9,734 nt of DNA from an uncultured Anaerotignum sp. (GCF_905212195.1 NZ_CAJMDQ010000081.1:1-9734); one strand, 5' to 3'; positions 1 to 7,345 are shown, counted from the stretch's first letter. Notes: a model not told the origin generated them from the sequence alone. Translations and numbers: made by a program.

Positions 1-260
1 GGCAGAACGTCCTCGCCTTCTCCTATCACGAGCACGAGTTTTTTTAAAATCTTCTTTAATTTTTAGCAAAACAGCAGAGGAATCTCAACATTTTTACAAA
101 CAACGGAAATATCTGAATGTATACACTCCCCATACAAAATTGCTTTGTATACGAATTATTTGTATTCCAAATCCTCCTAAATCACTAGAATTTGTTAAAT
201 AATCTGCAAAAATCCCCTTCCCCAGAAATCGCAATATGACCATTTCTTTCACAAAAACAA
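1..260. other. Intergenic AT-rich region without a supported gene
   Basis: No convincing gene is visible here. Bases 1-38 are richer in GC than the rest and could be the 3' end of a plus-strand gene entering from the left: one frame stays open from base 3 to a TAA at 45-47 and would end in HEHEFF. A matching imperfect hairpin (arms 8-15 and 29-36, one mismatch) is followed by seven T at 39-45, as a plus-strand terminator would be. Both readings rest on very few bases. From about 100 to 170 there are short repeated boxes of the type ATACAAA/TTTGTAT, described separately. The rest is plain AT-rich spacer. The operon to the right ends at the terminator at 261-298, so this stretch lies downstream of it. 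Confidence 0.6.
119..165. repeat. Cluster of TTTGTAT/ATACAAA boxes with an inverted repeat
   Basis: ATACAAA (132-138) and TTTGTAT (144-150) form a perfect 7-bp inverted repeat with a 5-nt spacer. A third box, TTTGTAT, lies at 159-165, fifteen bases after the second in direct orientation. The palindrome GTATAC occurs at 119-124 and again at 147-152, overlapping the inverted repeat. This layout is what an operator for a dimeric repressor can look like, but no gene start is seen next to it. It may be chance in AT-rich sequence. Confidence 0.3.
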
Positions 261-298
261 AAAAGCGAAAGAATCCATAAACAGATTCTTTCGCTTTT
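261..298 (-). terminator. Intrinsic terminator closing the zapA-to-patatin unit
   Basis: Bases 261-275 and 284-298 form a perfect 15-bp stem with an 8-nt loop (276-283). On the minus strand the stem is followed at once by a T-rich tract (plus bases 251-260 read acaaaaacaa). It lies 9 bases past the stop of the patatin gene at 308, so it fits as the end of the minus-strand transcript. The AT-rich outer stem, with a T-rich plus-strand sequence from 295 on, means it could also stop plus-strand transcription. Confidence 0.85.
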
Positions 299-307
299 CC
301 ATTTCAT

Positions 308-1399
308 TTATTTTTTTTTCATCTGGGCAATCTCCCACAGTAGTTCTTCTTCTGTTCGAATGACAAAAGGTGTAATTCCAAACGCTTCCGCTTTTTCTTC
401 CAGCATCCGCAGACACAGTTCATAATAACCGCCTTTTACATGCAGACGTTTTGCCATTTTGGGCAAAATCTCCTCATTGATCTCCCGCAGGTTTAACAGC
501 TGTTTCCCGTTAACATTTTCCCACTGGATCATCGCCCGCAGCATGGCATAGGCTTTTTCTTCGCTCCATTTTCTGTCGATATAATATTTTTCTCCTTCCA
601 GACCATAAAGCAGCCTCATGCCATCAAAATATCCCAGTGTCATATCTTTTTTGGTCTGTTCTCCGTCAAACTGCAGGATACCGCCAAGTTTTTCCCTTGG
701 TGCCACTACAGTGACGTTCACACCTTCCGGTATCTTCACTTTCTTTTCATATCCAACGCCAAAGATACGGATGACAATAATATCTTTGTAGCCTCTTTCC
801 ACCAGGCTGTTCAAAGGCACCACGTTTTTGATGCTGCCATCTGCATAGAACTTTCCGCTCAATGGCTCCCGTTTAAACGCGGGGAAATAAGCTCTCGCCA
901 GTAACATATCATGGATGGTACCCTTTGGCAGTGCAGCCGCTTCCAAATCCAATTCTTTTTTATCTGTCAAAGAATATGTGACTAAATAGAATTTGACATC
1001 TGACTGACGGATTTTTTCCTCATCCACCACTTCTTCCAAAAGATTCCGCAGCGGTTCTGCATCAAAGCCACGATTCTTAATGACTTTCGCCATATCCAGC
1101 AAAAAAGACGGCCATTCATTCCAACGCATTTCTTTATCAAAAAAAGCTTTCATCTGTACATCGTCTACATCAATGATCTGAGAAAAGGTCAGATTTTCCC
1201 AAAGATGCACCGCTTTATCCAGATCACGCATTGCCATCAGCGCTCCGTTCAAAGCACCAACAGAAGAACCGGAAACAGCACAGTATTTTACCCCTGCTTC
1301 CTCAAAGGCCTGCCAGACCCCAATTTCATAAGCGCCTTTTGCGCCGCCGCCTTCCAAAGCAATGGCATATTCTTTTGATAAATCCAGCTTGATTTCCAT
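308..1399 (-). CDS. Patatin-like phospholipase (RssA-type)
   Basis: This 363-residue protein is a patatin-family serine hydrolase (Pfam PF01734), a family that cleaves acyl groups from membrane lipids. The N-terminus shows the glycine-rich oxyanion motif EGGGAKG (residues 16-22), the nucleophile elbow GSSVG (44-48, catalytic Ser46) and the second half of the Ser-Asp dyad, DGS (187-189, Asp187). No signal peptide or membrane segment is seen, so it is probably cytoplasmic and acts at the inner membrane face. I chose the ATG at 1399 because AGGGGG lies 5 bases upstream and the family homology starts there; a longer reading back to 1489 would run well into the PBP gene. It begins 10 bases after the PBP stop, so it is likely the last gene of the operon and may be translationally coupled. 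The substrate is unknown. The C-terminal part (about 200-363) is less familiar. Confidence 0.9.
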   Translation of the reverse strand: MEIKLDLSKEYAIALEGGGAKGAYEIGVWQAFEEAGVKYCAVSGSSVGALNGALMAMRDLDKAVHLWENLTFSQIIDVDDVQMKAFFDKEMRWNEWPSFLLDMAKVIKNRGFDAEPLRNLLEEVVDEEKIRQSDVKFYLVTYSLTDKKELDLEAAALPKGTIHDMLLARAYFPAFKREPLSGKFYADGSIKNVVPLNSLVERGYKDIIVIRIFGVGYEKKVKIPEGVNVTVVAPREKLGGILQFDGEQTKKDMTLGYFDGMRLLYGLEGEKYYIDRKWSEEKAYAMLRAMIQWENVNGKQLLNLREINEEILPKMAKRLHVKGGYYELCLRMLEEKAEAFGITPFVIRTEEELLWEIAQMKKK

Positions 1400-1409
1400 G
1401 GCTTCCCCC

Positions 1410-2810
1410 TTATTCTGCCAATTTTTCCAATGCCACTTCCAAAACTTCTCCTGCAATAGGTGTTGCCTTGCCGTAATCAGAATTTTCAATCACAACCGCT
1501 ACAGAAACTTTCGGGTCTTCTGCCGGTGCATAGCCTACAAACCAAGAATGGTCTTTGCCTGTAGCATTTTCTGCTGTACCTGTTTTACCAGCAACAGTTA
1601 CGCCGCTGATCTGAGCCGCTGTACCGGTACCATGATCCACAACACCCACCAGCAAATCATTAAGCTGGCTCGTTTCTGTAGGAGAACAAATTTCCATGAG
1701 TTTTTCCGGCACAGTTGTATCGCCGATTTCTCCATTTGCATATTGAATGTGGTCAACAATATATGGACGCATCATAATGCCGTCATTTGCCACAGCAGAA
1801 ATCATCATTGCCATATACAGAGGAGAAACGCTTGTTTTCCCCTGACCAATGGATGTTTCCACCAATTCACTTTCTGAAGAATCTTTATTCAGTGACATGA
1901 CGCTCTGACTATGTGCCAACGCGAAACCATAATCAGAAAGAATGCCGCATTCCTTCATAACTTTGCTCAGGTTTCCTGCTCCGATTTTTTCTGCTAGAGC
2001 TGCAAAATAACAGTTACAGGATTCCGCCATGGCTTCTTCCATATCCACAGTGCCATGGGCTTTGTTATTGTAACAATGGATGACCTTGTTTTCAAATTCC
2101 GCTTCGCCTGTACAATCATAAGTAAAGCTCTCCCAATCGGGCACATATTCCATTGCCGCAAGGGCAGTGATGATCTTGAATGTAGACCCGGGAGGATACA
2201 AGCCTTGGGTTGCGCGGTTTACGAGAGGGCTATCTTCATCTGTAGTCAGATAATCCCAATCGCCGGAAACGGTGTTAGGGTCAAAGTCAGGATATGCCTG
2301 CATTGCCAAAATACGTCCTGTGGAAGGTTCCATAACCACAACAGCACCTTTTGTACTGCCCAGCAAATCCCCTGCCGCACTTTGGATATCCATATCCAGT
2401 GTCAGCACCACATCATTGCCTTTGGGATCTTTCCCTTCCAACAAACCAGACAAACGCTGGAGTAATTCCTGATGAACGGACATCAATTCAAAGTTATAAG
2501 CCGCTTCCACACCGGTTTTCCCTACACTACTATATCCCGTTACGTGGGCAGCCATACGTCCTCTGGGATATTCCCGCAGATAACTGCCATCTTCCTGTAA
2601 CGTACTGGTTGCCAGAACTTCTCCGTTCCGATCCAGAATATCACCTCTCTGGATGCCTTCCTCGTCGTTACGCAGACGGATATTATAAGAGTTGCCGGAT
2701 ATTTCCGCACGATCTACAATTACCAACTTACCAAGATACCCCAGCAGCAGAAAAAAGCAAAGTGCCAGGAGCCAGAAGATCCGTCTGACGCTTTTTTTCA
2801 TATTATTCAT
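1410..2810 (-). CDS. Class B penicillin-binding protein (PbpA/FtsI-type transpeptidase)
   Basis: A 466-residue membrane-anchored D,D-transpeptidase that crosslinks peptidoglycan outside the cell. It has a short basic N-terminus and one membrane segment (about residues 11-32), a short pedestal region (about 40-130) that includes RGDILDRNG (55-63), and a C-terminal transpeptidase domain (PF00905). All three active-site motifs are present: STFK (209-212, acylated Ser209), SCN (264-266) and KTGT (409-412). No PASTA domains follow. The length matches actinobacterial PbpA (about 490 residues) better than the larger FtsI or elongasome PBP2. The start at 2810 has AAAGGAG 8 bases upstream. The gene overlaps the end of the SEDS gene by 8 bases (ATGAATAA), which suggests translational coupling and equal amounts of the two partner enzymes. 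Whether the pair serves septation, elongation or sporulation cannot be told from the sequence. Confidence 0.93.
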   Translation of the reverse strand: MNNMKKSVRRIFWLLALCFFLLLGYLGKLVIVDRAEISGNSYNIRLRNDEEGIQRGDILDRNGEVLATSTLQEDGSYLREYPRGRMAAHVTGYSSVGKTGVEAAYNFELMSVHQELLQRLSGLLEGKDPKGNDVVLTLDMDIQSAAGDLLGSTKGAVVVMEPSTGRILAMQAYPDFDPNTVSGDWDYLTTDEDSPLVNRATQGLYPPGSTFKIITALAAMEYVPDWESFTYDCTGEAEFENKVIHCYNNKAHGTVDMEEAMAESCNCYFAALAEKIGAGNLSKVMKECGILSDYGFALAHSQSVMSLNKDSSESELVETSIGQGKTSVSPLYMAMMISAVANDGIMMRPYIVDHIQYANGEIGDTTVPEKLMEICSPTETSQLNDLLVGVVDHGTGTAAQISGVTVAGKTGTAENATGKDHSWFVGYAPAEDPKVSVAVVIENSDYGKATPIAGEVLEVALEKLAE

Positions 2811-4185
2811 CGGCGTATCTCCTTTCTACATAATGCTGCTGCACAGGTTCTGCCGCAGCCTGGCTATGCTGTTCGCAATATACGCAAACCCACTGCAAAA
2901 TACCGAACATCATCAGGCTCACCAGTACGGAAGTCCCGCCGTAGCTGACCAGAGGCAATGTAACCCCAGTCAGAGGAATCAGTTTGATAACACCGCCGAT
3001 GATGACAAATGCCTGAAAAGCAATCATAGCCGTAAAGCCTACTGCCAGCAGACTGTAATATCTTCTGGTGCAGTCCAGTGTGATACGGATTCCGCGATAT
3101 AACAGCATAATAAAAATACAAATGATGCCTGCGCCAAAGAGCGCACCGAATTCCTCGCAGATTGCCGCAAAAATACAGTCACTTTCTACAACGGGGATGC
3201 TGACTGGCATACCTTTTGTCAATCCGCTGCCGAAAAGTCCGTATGTGGTAATGGCAAACAAAGAAGTAACGATCTGATAACCCCCATGGTCAATGTCTGC
3301 CCAAGGGTCACGCCATGCTGCCACACGCACCTGCACATGAGAAAACAGTTTATAGGCAATGGTAGCCGCAAAGCTGGCTGCCCCCATACCAAGCAAAAAC
3401 AGCACTTCATTAGATGTAGCGATGTACAGCATAGTCATAAAGGTCATAAAGAAAATCAGGGCACTGCCCAGGTCTTTCTGCAGTACCAGCAAAATAACCA
3501 CGCCTGCACTCAAACCGCCAGTGATAAGCAGTTCCCGCAATTCCACACGTTTTCTGAAAACGCTGGCCAGATAGAATATAAACAGGAACTTTGCAAGTTC
3601 AGAAGGCTGGAAGCTGATGCTGCCGATTTCCAGCCAGTTCTGGGAACCGCCATGTTCCACACCAAAAATCTGTGTGAACAGCAGCAGTCCATAACAAACG
3701 ATGATGTATGCCCATTCAAAAATTTCAAATCTGGGAATCAGCCGCAAAATAGACGGCAATGCCAGCATACCTGCCAGACCAAGGGCCATCCATACCAGCT
3801 GTTTATGAGCCAATGCTGGATCTACTCGCTGAAGCATGATGAGGCTGACATCCATCAAAAACAGCATCCCTGTCCAAATCAACGGACAGCCTTCATAATA
3901 AAACCGATCCAGCAACTGAATGGCTACCAACAAAAACACCAGCGATATGGCACCGAAAAGCAATGCCTGCCAGTCAAAAAGATAAGTGTCCCGATTATAG
4001 GACAAAATCAGGAATGCCGTCAAATGCATCAGCACAACCAATCTGCGCTGCACAGATACCGCGCGATAAGGGCTGCCCAGATAGCCGCCCTGCTCGTATG
4101 CGATATATACAATGGCTTCCCACAGATACAGTCCGATATAGATGACGAACAGATATCTGCTCAACATAATAATCAAATCAAACAT
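2803..4185 (-). CDS. SEDS-family peptidoglycan glycosyltransferase (FtsW/RodA/SpoVE)
   Basis: A 460-residue polytopic membrane protein (PF01098) that should polymerise lipid II into glycan strands together with the adjacent PBP. Family motifs are FQPSELAKF (192-200), QKDLGSALIFF (236-246), ESDCIFA (334-340) with Asp336 at the place of the catalytic aspartate of RodA/FtsW (TDFIFA in well-known members), and a C-terminal PLTGVTLPLVSYGGTS stretch (404-419). About 90 residues before the usual SEDS core hold extra hydrophobic segments (roughly 4-26, 48-63 and 73-92). This makes it longer than typical RodA (about 370-400) and close to actinobacterial RodA (about 470). I prefer the ATG at 4185: GGAG (4193-4196) lies 7 bases upstream, and the gap to the U32 stop is 4 bases. 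A GTG at 4203 in frame would add six residues and overlap the previous gene. The symbol ftsW or rodA cannot be decided by sequence. Confidence 0.93.
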   Translation of the reverse strand: MFDLIIMLSRYLFVIYIGLYLWEAIVYIAYEQGGYLGSPYRAVSVQRRLVVLMHLTAFLILSYNRDTYLFDWQALLFGAISLVFLLVAIQLLDRFYYEGCPLIWTGMLFLMDVSLIMLQRVDPALAHKQLVWMALGLAGMLALPSILRLIPRFEIFEWAYIIVCYGLLLFTQIFGVEHGGSQNWLEIGSISFQPSELAKFLFIFYLASVFRKRVELRELLITGGLSAGVVILLVLQKDLGSALIFFMTFMTMLYIATSNEVLFLLGMGAASFAATIAYKLFSHVQVRVAAWRDPWADIDHGGYQIVTSLFAITTYGLFGSGLTKGMPVSIPVVESDCIFAAICEEFGALFGAGIICIFIMLLYRGIRITLDCTRRYYSLLAVGFTAMIAFQAFVIIGGVIKLIPLTGVTLPLVSYGGTSVLVSLMMFGILQWVCVYCEQHSQAAAEPVQQHYVERRYADE

Positions 4186-4189
4186 ATCC

Positions 4190-6613
4190 TCACTCCACTC
4201 CACGGAAGAAATGCCCTTTTGTACTGCCTTTTTCGCTCATCTGCTGCAAAAGGGCTCTTGTTTCCGCACTGCAATGTGCAGTGTCTTTTGTCATTTCGGC
4301 ATAAGCCCGAACAATGCGTTCCACCCTTGCCGGACCTTCCTTTGTAAAGTTCAGGCGAACGCTCCCCACTGCGTTATCCAGCACTTCATCATAAAACTTC
4401 AATGCAAACAGGGGTTTCCCGTTCAAAATGGAACATACACAACGTTCACAGTCTGTCATCAGCGGGAATTTTTCACCTTTTCTGTCACGCAGGAAATATA
4501 AATCCTGATTCCAACGTTTCTTACAGTACTGACCGCTGTGTTTTTCTCCAGCAAAGTTCCCGATGGGGCACTGCTGTGTTGTCATCAAAGGCAGATAGCC
4601 GTAAACCACCATTTCGCAGGAACTGTCTGCCATTGCACGGATTTCCTGCAGATTATTTTCCACAGAAAGACATACATTGTCTGCTCCCTGTTCCTGCCAG
4701 AACAGCACCGCTTCTCGGTTTACCACATTCAGATTATAATCTGCTGTAATTTTCTTACCGGAATTTTTCACTGCGCCAAGCTGACCTGCGGAACGCACCA
4801 GGAAACCATCCAGATCACTTTCCAGAAAACGCTGCAATCTGCTTTCGTCTTCCGGACGTTCCCGGTCTACTCGAGGCAGTGCCGCATAACATGCCACGTC
4901 ATAGCGATGACATTTTTCAATGACATTTGCCAGATGTTCTTCCAGCTCCATGGTAGATTCAACATAAATCCGTTCCACGCCTTTTTGTTTCACAGCCGCA
5001 TCCAGCTGTTCCAGATTGCTTACCAGCACATGAAGTTTCTTTTTCAGCAGACGAGGTTCTCTTGCCTGACGAGGCGCTTCTCCTCGTTCTGTGTTTTTCC
5101 GTTTGGTCTTTTTCAGCATTGCCTGTTCCAATGCTTCTGCCGCATCACGACGAAGCTGGTTCAAGTTGCTGATGCCTACATAAATATTTTCGTCTGCCTG
5201 CACATCCAGATCTGCCAGCGCAAAGGGAGTTGCACCCATTTTTTCAATCTGCTGACGCAGTTTTTCCACAGCTGTAGGCTGGTTGCTGGCTTCCTGTACT
5301 ACCTCGCCAGTTACATACACGCTGCTGCCCATATTATCCCACAACTGCAGTGCAAGTGGTTCTCCTTTTCTTGCCTTTAAAACGCCATAAATCGGCAGTT
5401 TTCTGGTTTCTTTTTCCCATGTTTTCTGCAAAGCATCGTTGAGGGCCTTGCCATAGGTACGATAAACCACATCATTTTTCTCAATATCCCCTTCCAGTGT
5501 CAGGGTGATCACTTCCCCTGCTTTGGAATGTTTTGTCACCTGACAGCCTACATGAGGACCGCGGCTGGTCCAAACTTCGATACCATCACCAGGAACCAGA
5601 GGTTCTCTGGTACGAATAACAACTTTTTTGTGCTGAGGCAGGTATTTATCCACAATACCCACTTTTAAGCCCCAAGTTTTGGGACGTTCCACGCTCATCA
5701 TGTCCAGACCGCCACGAGAAGTGTAATACCCTTCTGTAAAACCGCCACGGTTGAACAGCTGAGTCAGTTCTTTCATATCATCCAGAGAAACCTCATAGTG
5801 TTCCGGATCTTCGAAGTACATGTCAATATATTTCCGATAAATCCGTGTAACGCCTGCTACATACTCTGGATTTTTCATACGGCCTTCAATTTTTAAAGAA
5901 GCAATACCCGCTTCGATGAGTTCTGGCAAAATAGAAACTGTCGCAATATCTTTGGGAGAAAGCAAATGACCTTCTGCCACTTTATCATATCCACAGTACA
6001 GCGTATAAGGCAGTCGGCATGTCTGGGCACAACGTCCACGGTTGCCGCTTCTGCCGCCCAGCATACTGCTCATAATACACTGACCAGAGTAACAAACGCA
6101 GAGCGCACCATGAACGAAAGTTTCCACTTCCGCACCTGTCTGTTCTGTGATATGACGGATTTCCGGCAAAGTCAGTTCTCTGCTCAAAACCACTTTGTCA
6201 AAGCCCTGTTCATACCAGTAATTCACGTCTGCCAAAGAATTGGATGTCATCTGTGTGCTGGCATGGAGAGGGAAATCGGGGTAATGTTCCCGCACCAGTT
6301 TTGCAGCCCCAGCATCCTGCATGATCAGCGCATCTACGCCCATACGATGCAGTTTTCCAATAAACTGGATAAATTCCGGCAGTTCTTTATCTTTATAAAC
6401 TGTATTTACCGTAACATATACCTTCACGCCACGCAGATGACAATAGTCACAAGCTTCTTCCAATTCTTCCAGAGAAAAATTTCCCGCATATTGTCTGGCG
6501 CTGAATAATTTTCCGCCTAAATAAACGGCGTCACAGCCATTCTGCACAGCAGCCTTCAGGCTTTCCATGGACCCCGCCGGCGCCAGCAGTTCTGGTTTTT
6601 TTCTAAAAGGCAT
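4190..6613 (-). CDS. U32 family peptidase / DUF3656 protein (RlhA-like, probable RNA hydroxylation)
   Basis: An 807-residue soluble protein. Residues about 7-300 form the U32 domain (PF01136): it opens with PELLAPAGSMESLKAA and has the signature HGALCVCYSGQC (168-179), followed by GNRGRCAQTC (190-199). Cysteines 172, 179, 195 and 199 are spaced like the conserved U32 set thought to bind an iron-sulfur cluster. The middle (about 310-500) fits the DUF3656 region (PF12392). A basic linker (about 500-526) leads to a second, barrel-like C-terminal half with its own cysteines at 682, 697, 722, 725 and 727. U32 members in E. coli and Bacillus (RlhA, TrhP) work in 5-hydroxylation of rRNA or tRNA pyrimidines using prephenate-derived chemistry; older names call them collagenases or peptidases. 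The start at 6613 has AAAGGGG 7 bases upstream and the homology begins right after it; an in-frame start at 6709 lacks this support. RNA target unknown. Confidence 0.9.
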   Translation of the reverse strand: MPFRKKPELLAPAGSMESLKAAVQNGCDAVYLGGKLFSARQYAGNFSLEELEEACDYCHLRGVKVYVTVNTVYKDKELPEFIQFIGKLHRMGVDALIMQDAGAAKLVREHYPDFPLHASTQMTSNSLADVNYWYEQGFDKVVLSRELTLPEIRHITEQTGAEVETFVHGALCVCYSGQCIMSSMLGGRSGNRGRCAQTCRLPYTLYCGYDKVAEGHLLSPKDIATVSILPELIEAGIASLKIEGRMKNPEYVAGVTRIYRKYIDMYFEDPEHYEVSLDDMKELTQLFNRGGFTEGYYTSRGGLDMMSVERPKTWGLKVGIVDKYLPQHKKVVIRTREPLVPGDGIEVWTSRGPHVGCQVTKHSKAGEVITLTLEGDIEKNDVVYRTYGKALNDALQKTWEKETRKLPIYGVLKARKGEPLALQLWDNMGSSVYVTGEVVQEASNQPTAVEKLRQQIEKMGATPFALADLDVQADENIYVGISNLNQLRRDAAEALEQAMLKKTKRKNTERGEAPRQAREPRLLKKKLHVLVSNLEQLDAAVKQKGVERIYVESTMELEEHLANVIEKCHRYDVACYAALPRVDRERPEDESRLQRFLESDLDGFLVRSAGQLGAVKNSGKKITADYNLNVVNREAVLFWQEQGADNVCLSVENNLQEIRAMADSSCEMVVYGYLPLMTTQQCPIGNFAGEKHSGQYCKKRWNQDLYFLRDRKGEKFPLMTDCERCVCSILNGKPLFALKFYDEVLDNAVGSVRLNFTKEGPARVERIVRAYAEMTKDTAHCSAETRALLQQMSEKGSTKGHFFRGVE

Positions 6614-6741
6614 ATCTTTTCCCCTTTCTCTTTGAAACGAATGTATATCTGTTTTTTCTTCAAATTTTTTGATGCAAAAGGAAAAATAGCAGTTTTTTTC
6701 TTTTTGCACCCGTCAAAAATCCCCTGCTATTTTGTCATATT
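6614..6741 (-). promoter_or_regulatory. zapA-U32 intergenic leader with overlapping inverted repeats
   Basis: This 128-base gap carries several overlapping inverted repeats. Repeat A pairs 6683-6692 with 6724-6733 (10 bp, 31-nt loop); on the minus strand its second arm runs into TTTTTCCTTTT, as in a weak terminator. Repeat B pairs 6673-6686 with 6695-6708 (14 positions, one C-A mismatch on the minus strand but a G-U on the plus strand, 8-nt loop). Repeat C pairs 6701-6706 with 6714-6719. A and B share bases 6683-6686, and A's left arm also covers B's loop, so they cannot form together; B and C also exclude each other, while C fits inside A's loop. A TTGACG (plus 6711-6716) could be a -35 box, but no good -10 follows at 17 bases. 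The layout could be an attenuator or a partial terminator controlling the four downstream genes. No ligand-binding fold is recognised. Confidence 0.4.
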
Positions 6742-7164
6742 TTATCTTTTTCTGGGACGTACTTTTGAAGTATGGAGCCCCTCATTTGCAGCTTCTTCTT
6801 CCGCCTGATACTCCTGCAGTTTCCGTTCCAGTCTTCTTTTGTCCCGTTCTAACTGTTCAATCTGTTCCTGCAATTCTGCTGTCTTTGCTTTTTCTGACAT
6901 AACCTGCAGCCGCAGTTCTTCCATGCTTTCTTCCTGTTCCAAATGCTGCTTGACTTCTTTGAAATAATCATTTGCCACATTAATAGAAGTCAAAATATAC
7001 GCCAAACTGCTGTCAATTGCCACAGCTTTTGAGTTTTTTCTGATTTCTGTCATCTTTTGATCGATGTATCCGGCCACCTGCATCATATGTTCTTCAGTTT
7101 CAGGTCCCATTAACGTAAAGGATTTCCCATCGATTGTAATTTTCACTTTATTATTCACAGCCAT
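6742..7164 (-). CDS. zapA: Cell division protein ZapA
   Basis: A 140-residue cytoplasmic protein of the ZapA family (PF05164), which binds FtsZ and bundles its filaments at the division site. The N-terminal globular part (about 1-70) shows the family pattern: a beta strand with KVKITIDGKSFTLMG (6-20), a helix with EEHMMQVAGYIDQKM (24-38), then AIDSSLAYILTSINVANDY (49-67). Residues about 75-125 form a strongly charged coiled coil with Leu/Gln/Glu/Lys repeats, the usual dimerisation and tetramerisation stalk, and the tail is basic (KVRPRKR). The start at 7164 is supported by GAGGGGAGG just upstream and by the family start; an in-frame ATG at 7239 would lie at or before the predicted transcript start. 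It is the first gene after the promoter at 7243-7271 and is separated from the U32 gene by 128 bases. It is longer than the shortest ZapA proteins, mainly through the coiled coil. Confidence 0.93.
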   Translation of the reverse strand: MAVNNKVKITIDGKSFTLMGPETEEHMMQVAGYIDQKMTEIRKNSKAVAIDSSLAYILTSINVANDYFKEVKQHLEQEESMEELRLQVMSEKAKTAELQEQIEQLERDKRRLERKLQEYQAEEEAANEGLHTSKVRPRKR

Positions 7165-7242
7165 TTGCCTCCCCTCTTTCTTTTCGGCAAAACAAAATGA
7201 AACTTGTGTTCGATCCGATATGTGCCCATTTGTATTCAATCT

Positions 7243-7271
7243 ATTATACCATAAATCACATAGGGAAGAAA
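7243..7271 (-). promoter_or_regulatory. Extended -10 promoter for zapA and downstream genes
   Basis: On the minus strand bases 7251-7243 read TGGTATAAT, a perfect TATAAT with the TG of an extended -10 element. At a 17-base spacer the -35 position (7271-7266) reads TTTCTT, a weak match, which is common when the -10 is extended. The predicted transcript start is near 7236, giving a leader of about 70 bases before the zapA ATG. The promoter sits directly behind the terminator of the preceding operon. Confidence 0.8.
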
Positions 7272-7288
7272 TCTTTTTTTATAAAAGA

Positions 7289-7320
7289 ACCCCCGCACTG
7301 GGAAAACCCAATGCGGGGGT
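7289..7320 (-). terminator. Intrinsic terminator of the 2-oxoacid oxidoreductase operon
   Basis: Bases 7289-7302 and 7307-7320 form a 14-bp GC-rich stem with a 4-nt loop, followed on the minus strand by TTCTTTTAT. The only imperfect position (7298 with 7311) is a C-A mismatch on the plus strand but a G-U pair in the minus-strand RNA, which supports action on the minus-strand transcript. It lies 25 bases past the gamma subunit stop at 7346. Confidence 0.93.
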
Positions 7321-7345
7321 GATATGCACTTTCAGTTAACTGAAA

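Noticed and set aside
88..240. Small minus-strand open frame (about 49 codons) beyond the last terminator
   Set aside because: It has no clear ribosome-binding site, starts right behind the terminator, and has no recognisable motif. It is compatible with chance in AT-rich DNA.
1400..1489. N-terminal extension of the patatin gene to an ATG at 1489
   Set aside because: It would overlap the PBP gene by 80 bases, the added 30 residues show no family similarity, and the ATG at 1399 has a good ribosome-binding site.
3286..4347. 353-codon plus-strand open frame opposite the SEDS gene
   Set aside because: It is rich in His, Gln and Cys with no family motif and no ribosome site, and it runs across the SEDS-U32 gene boundary. 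It is a shadow of the membrane protein gene.
6614..6709. N-terminal extension of the U32 gene to 6709
   Set aside because: The extra residues lie in the hairpin-rich spacer and have no similarity; AAAGGGG sits correctly before the ATG at 6613.
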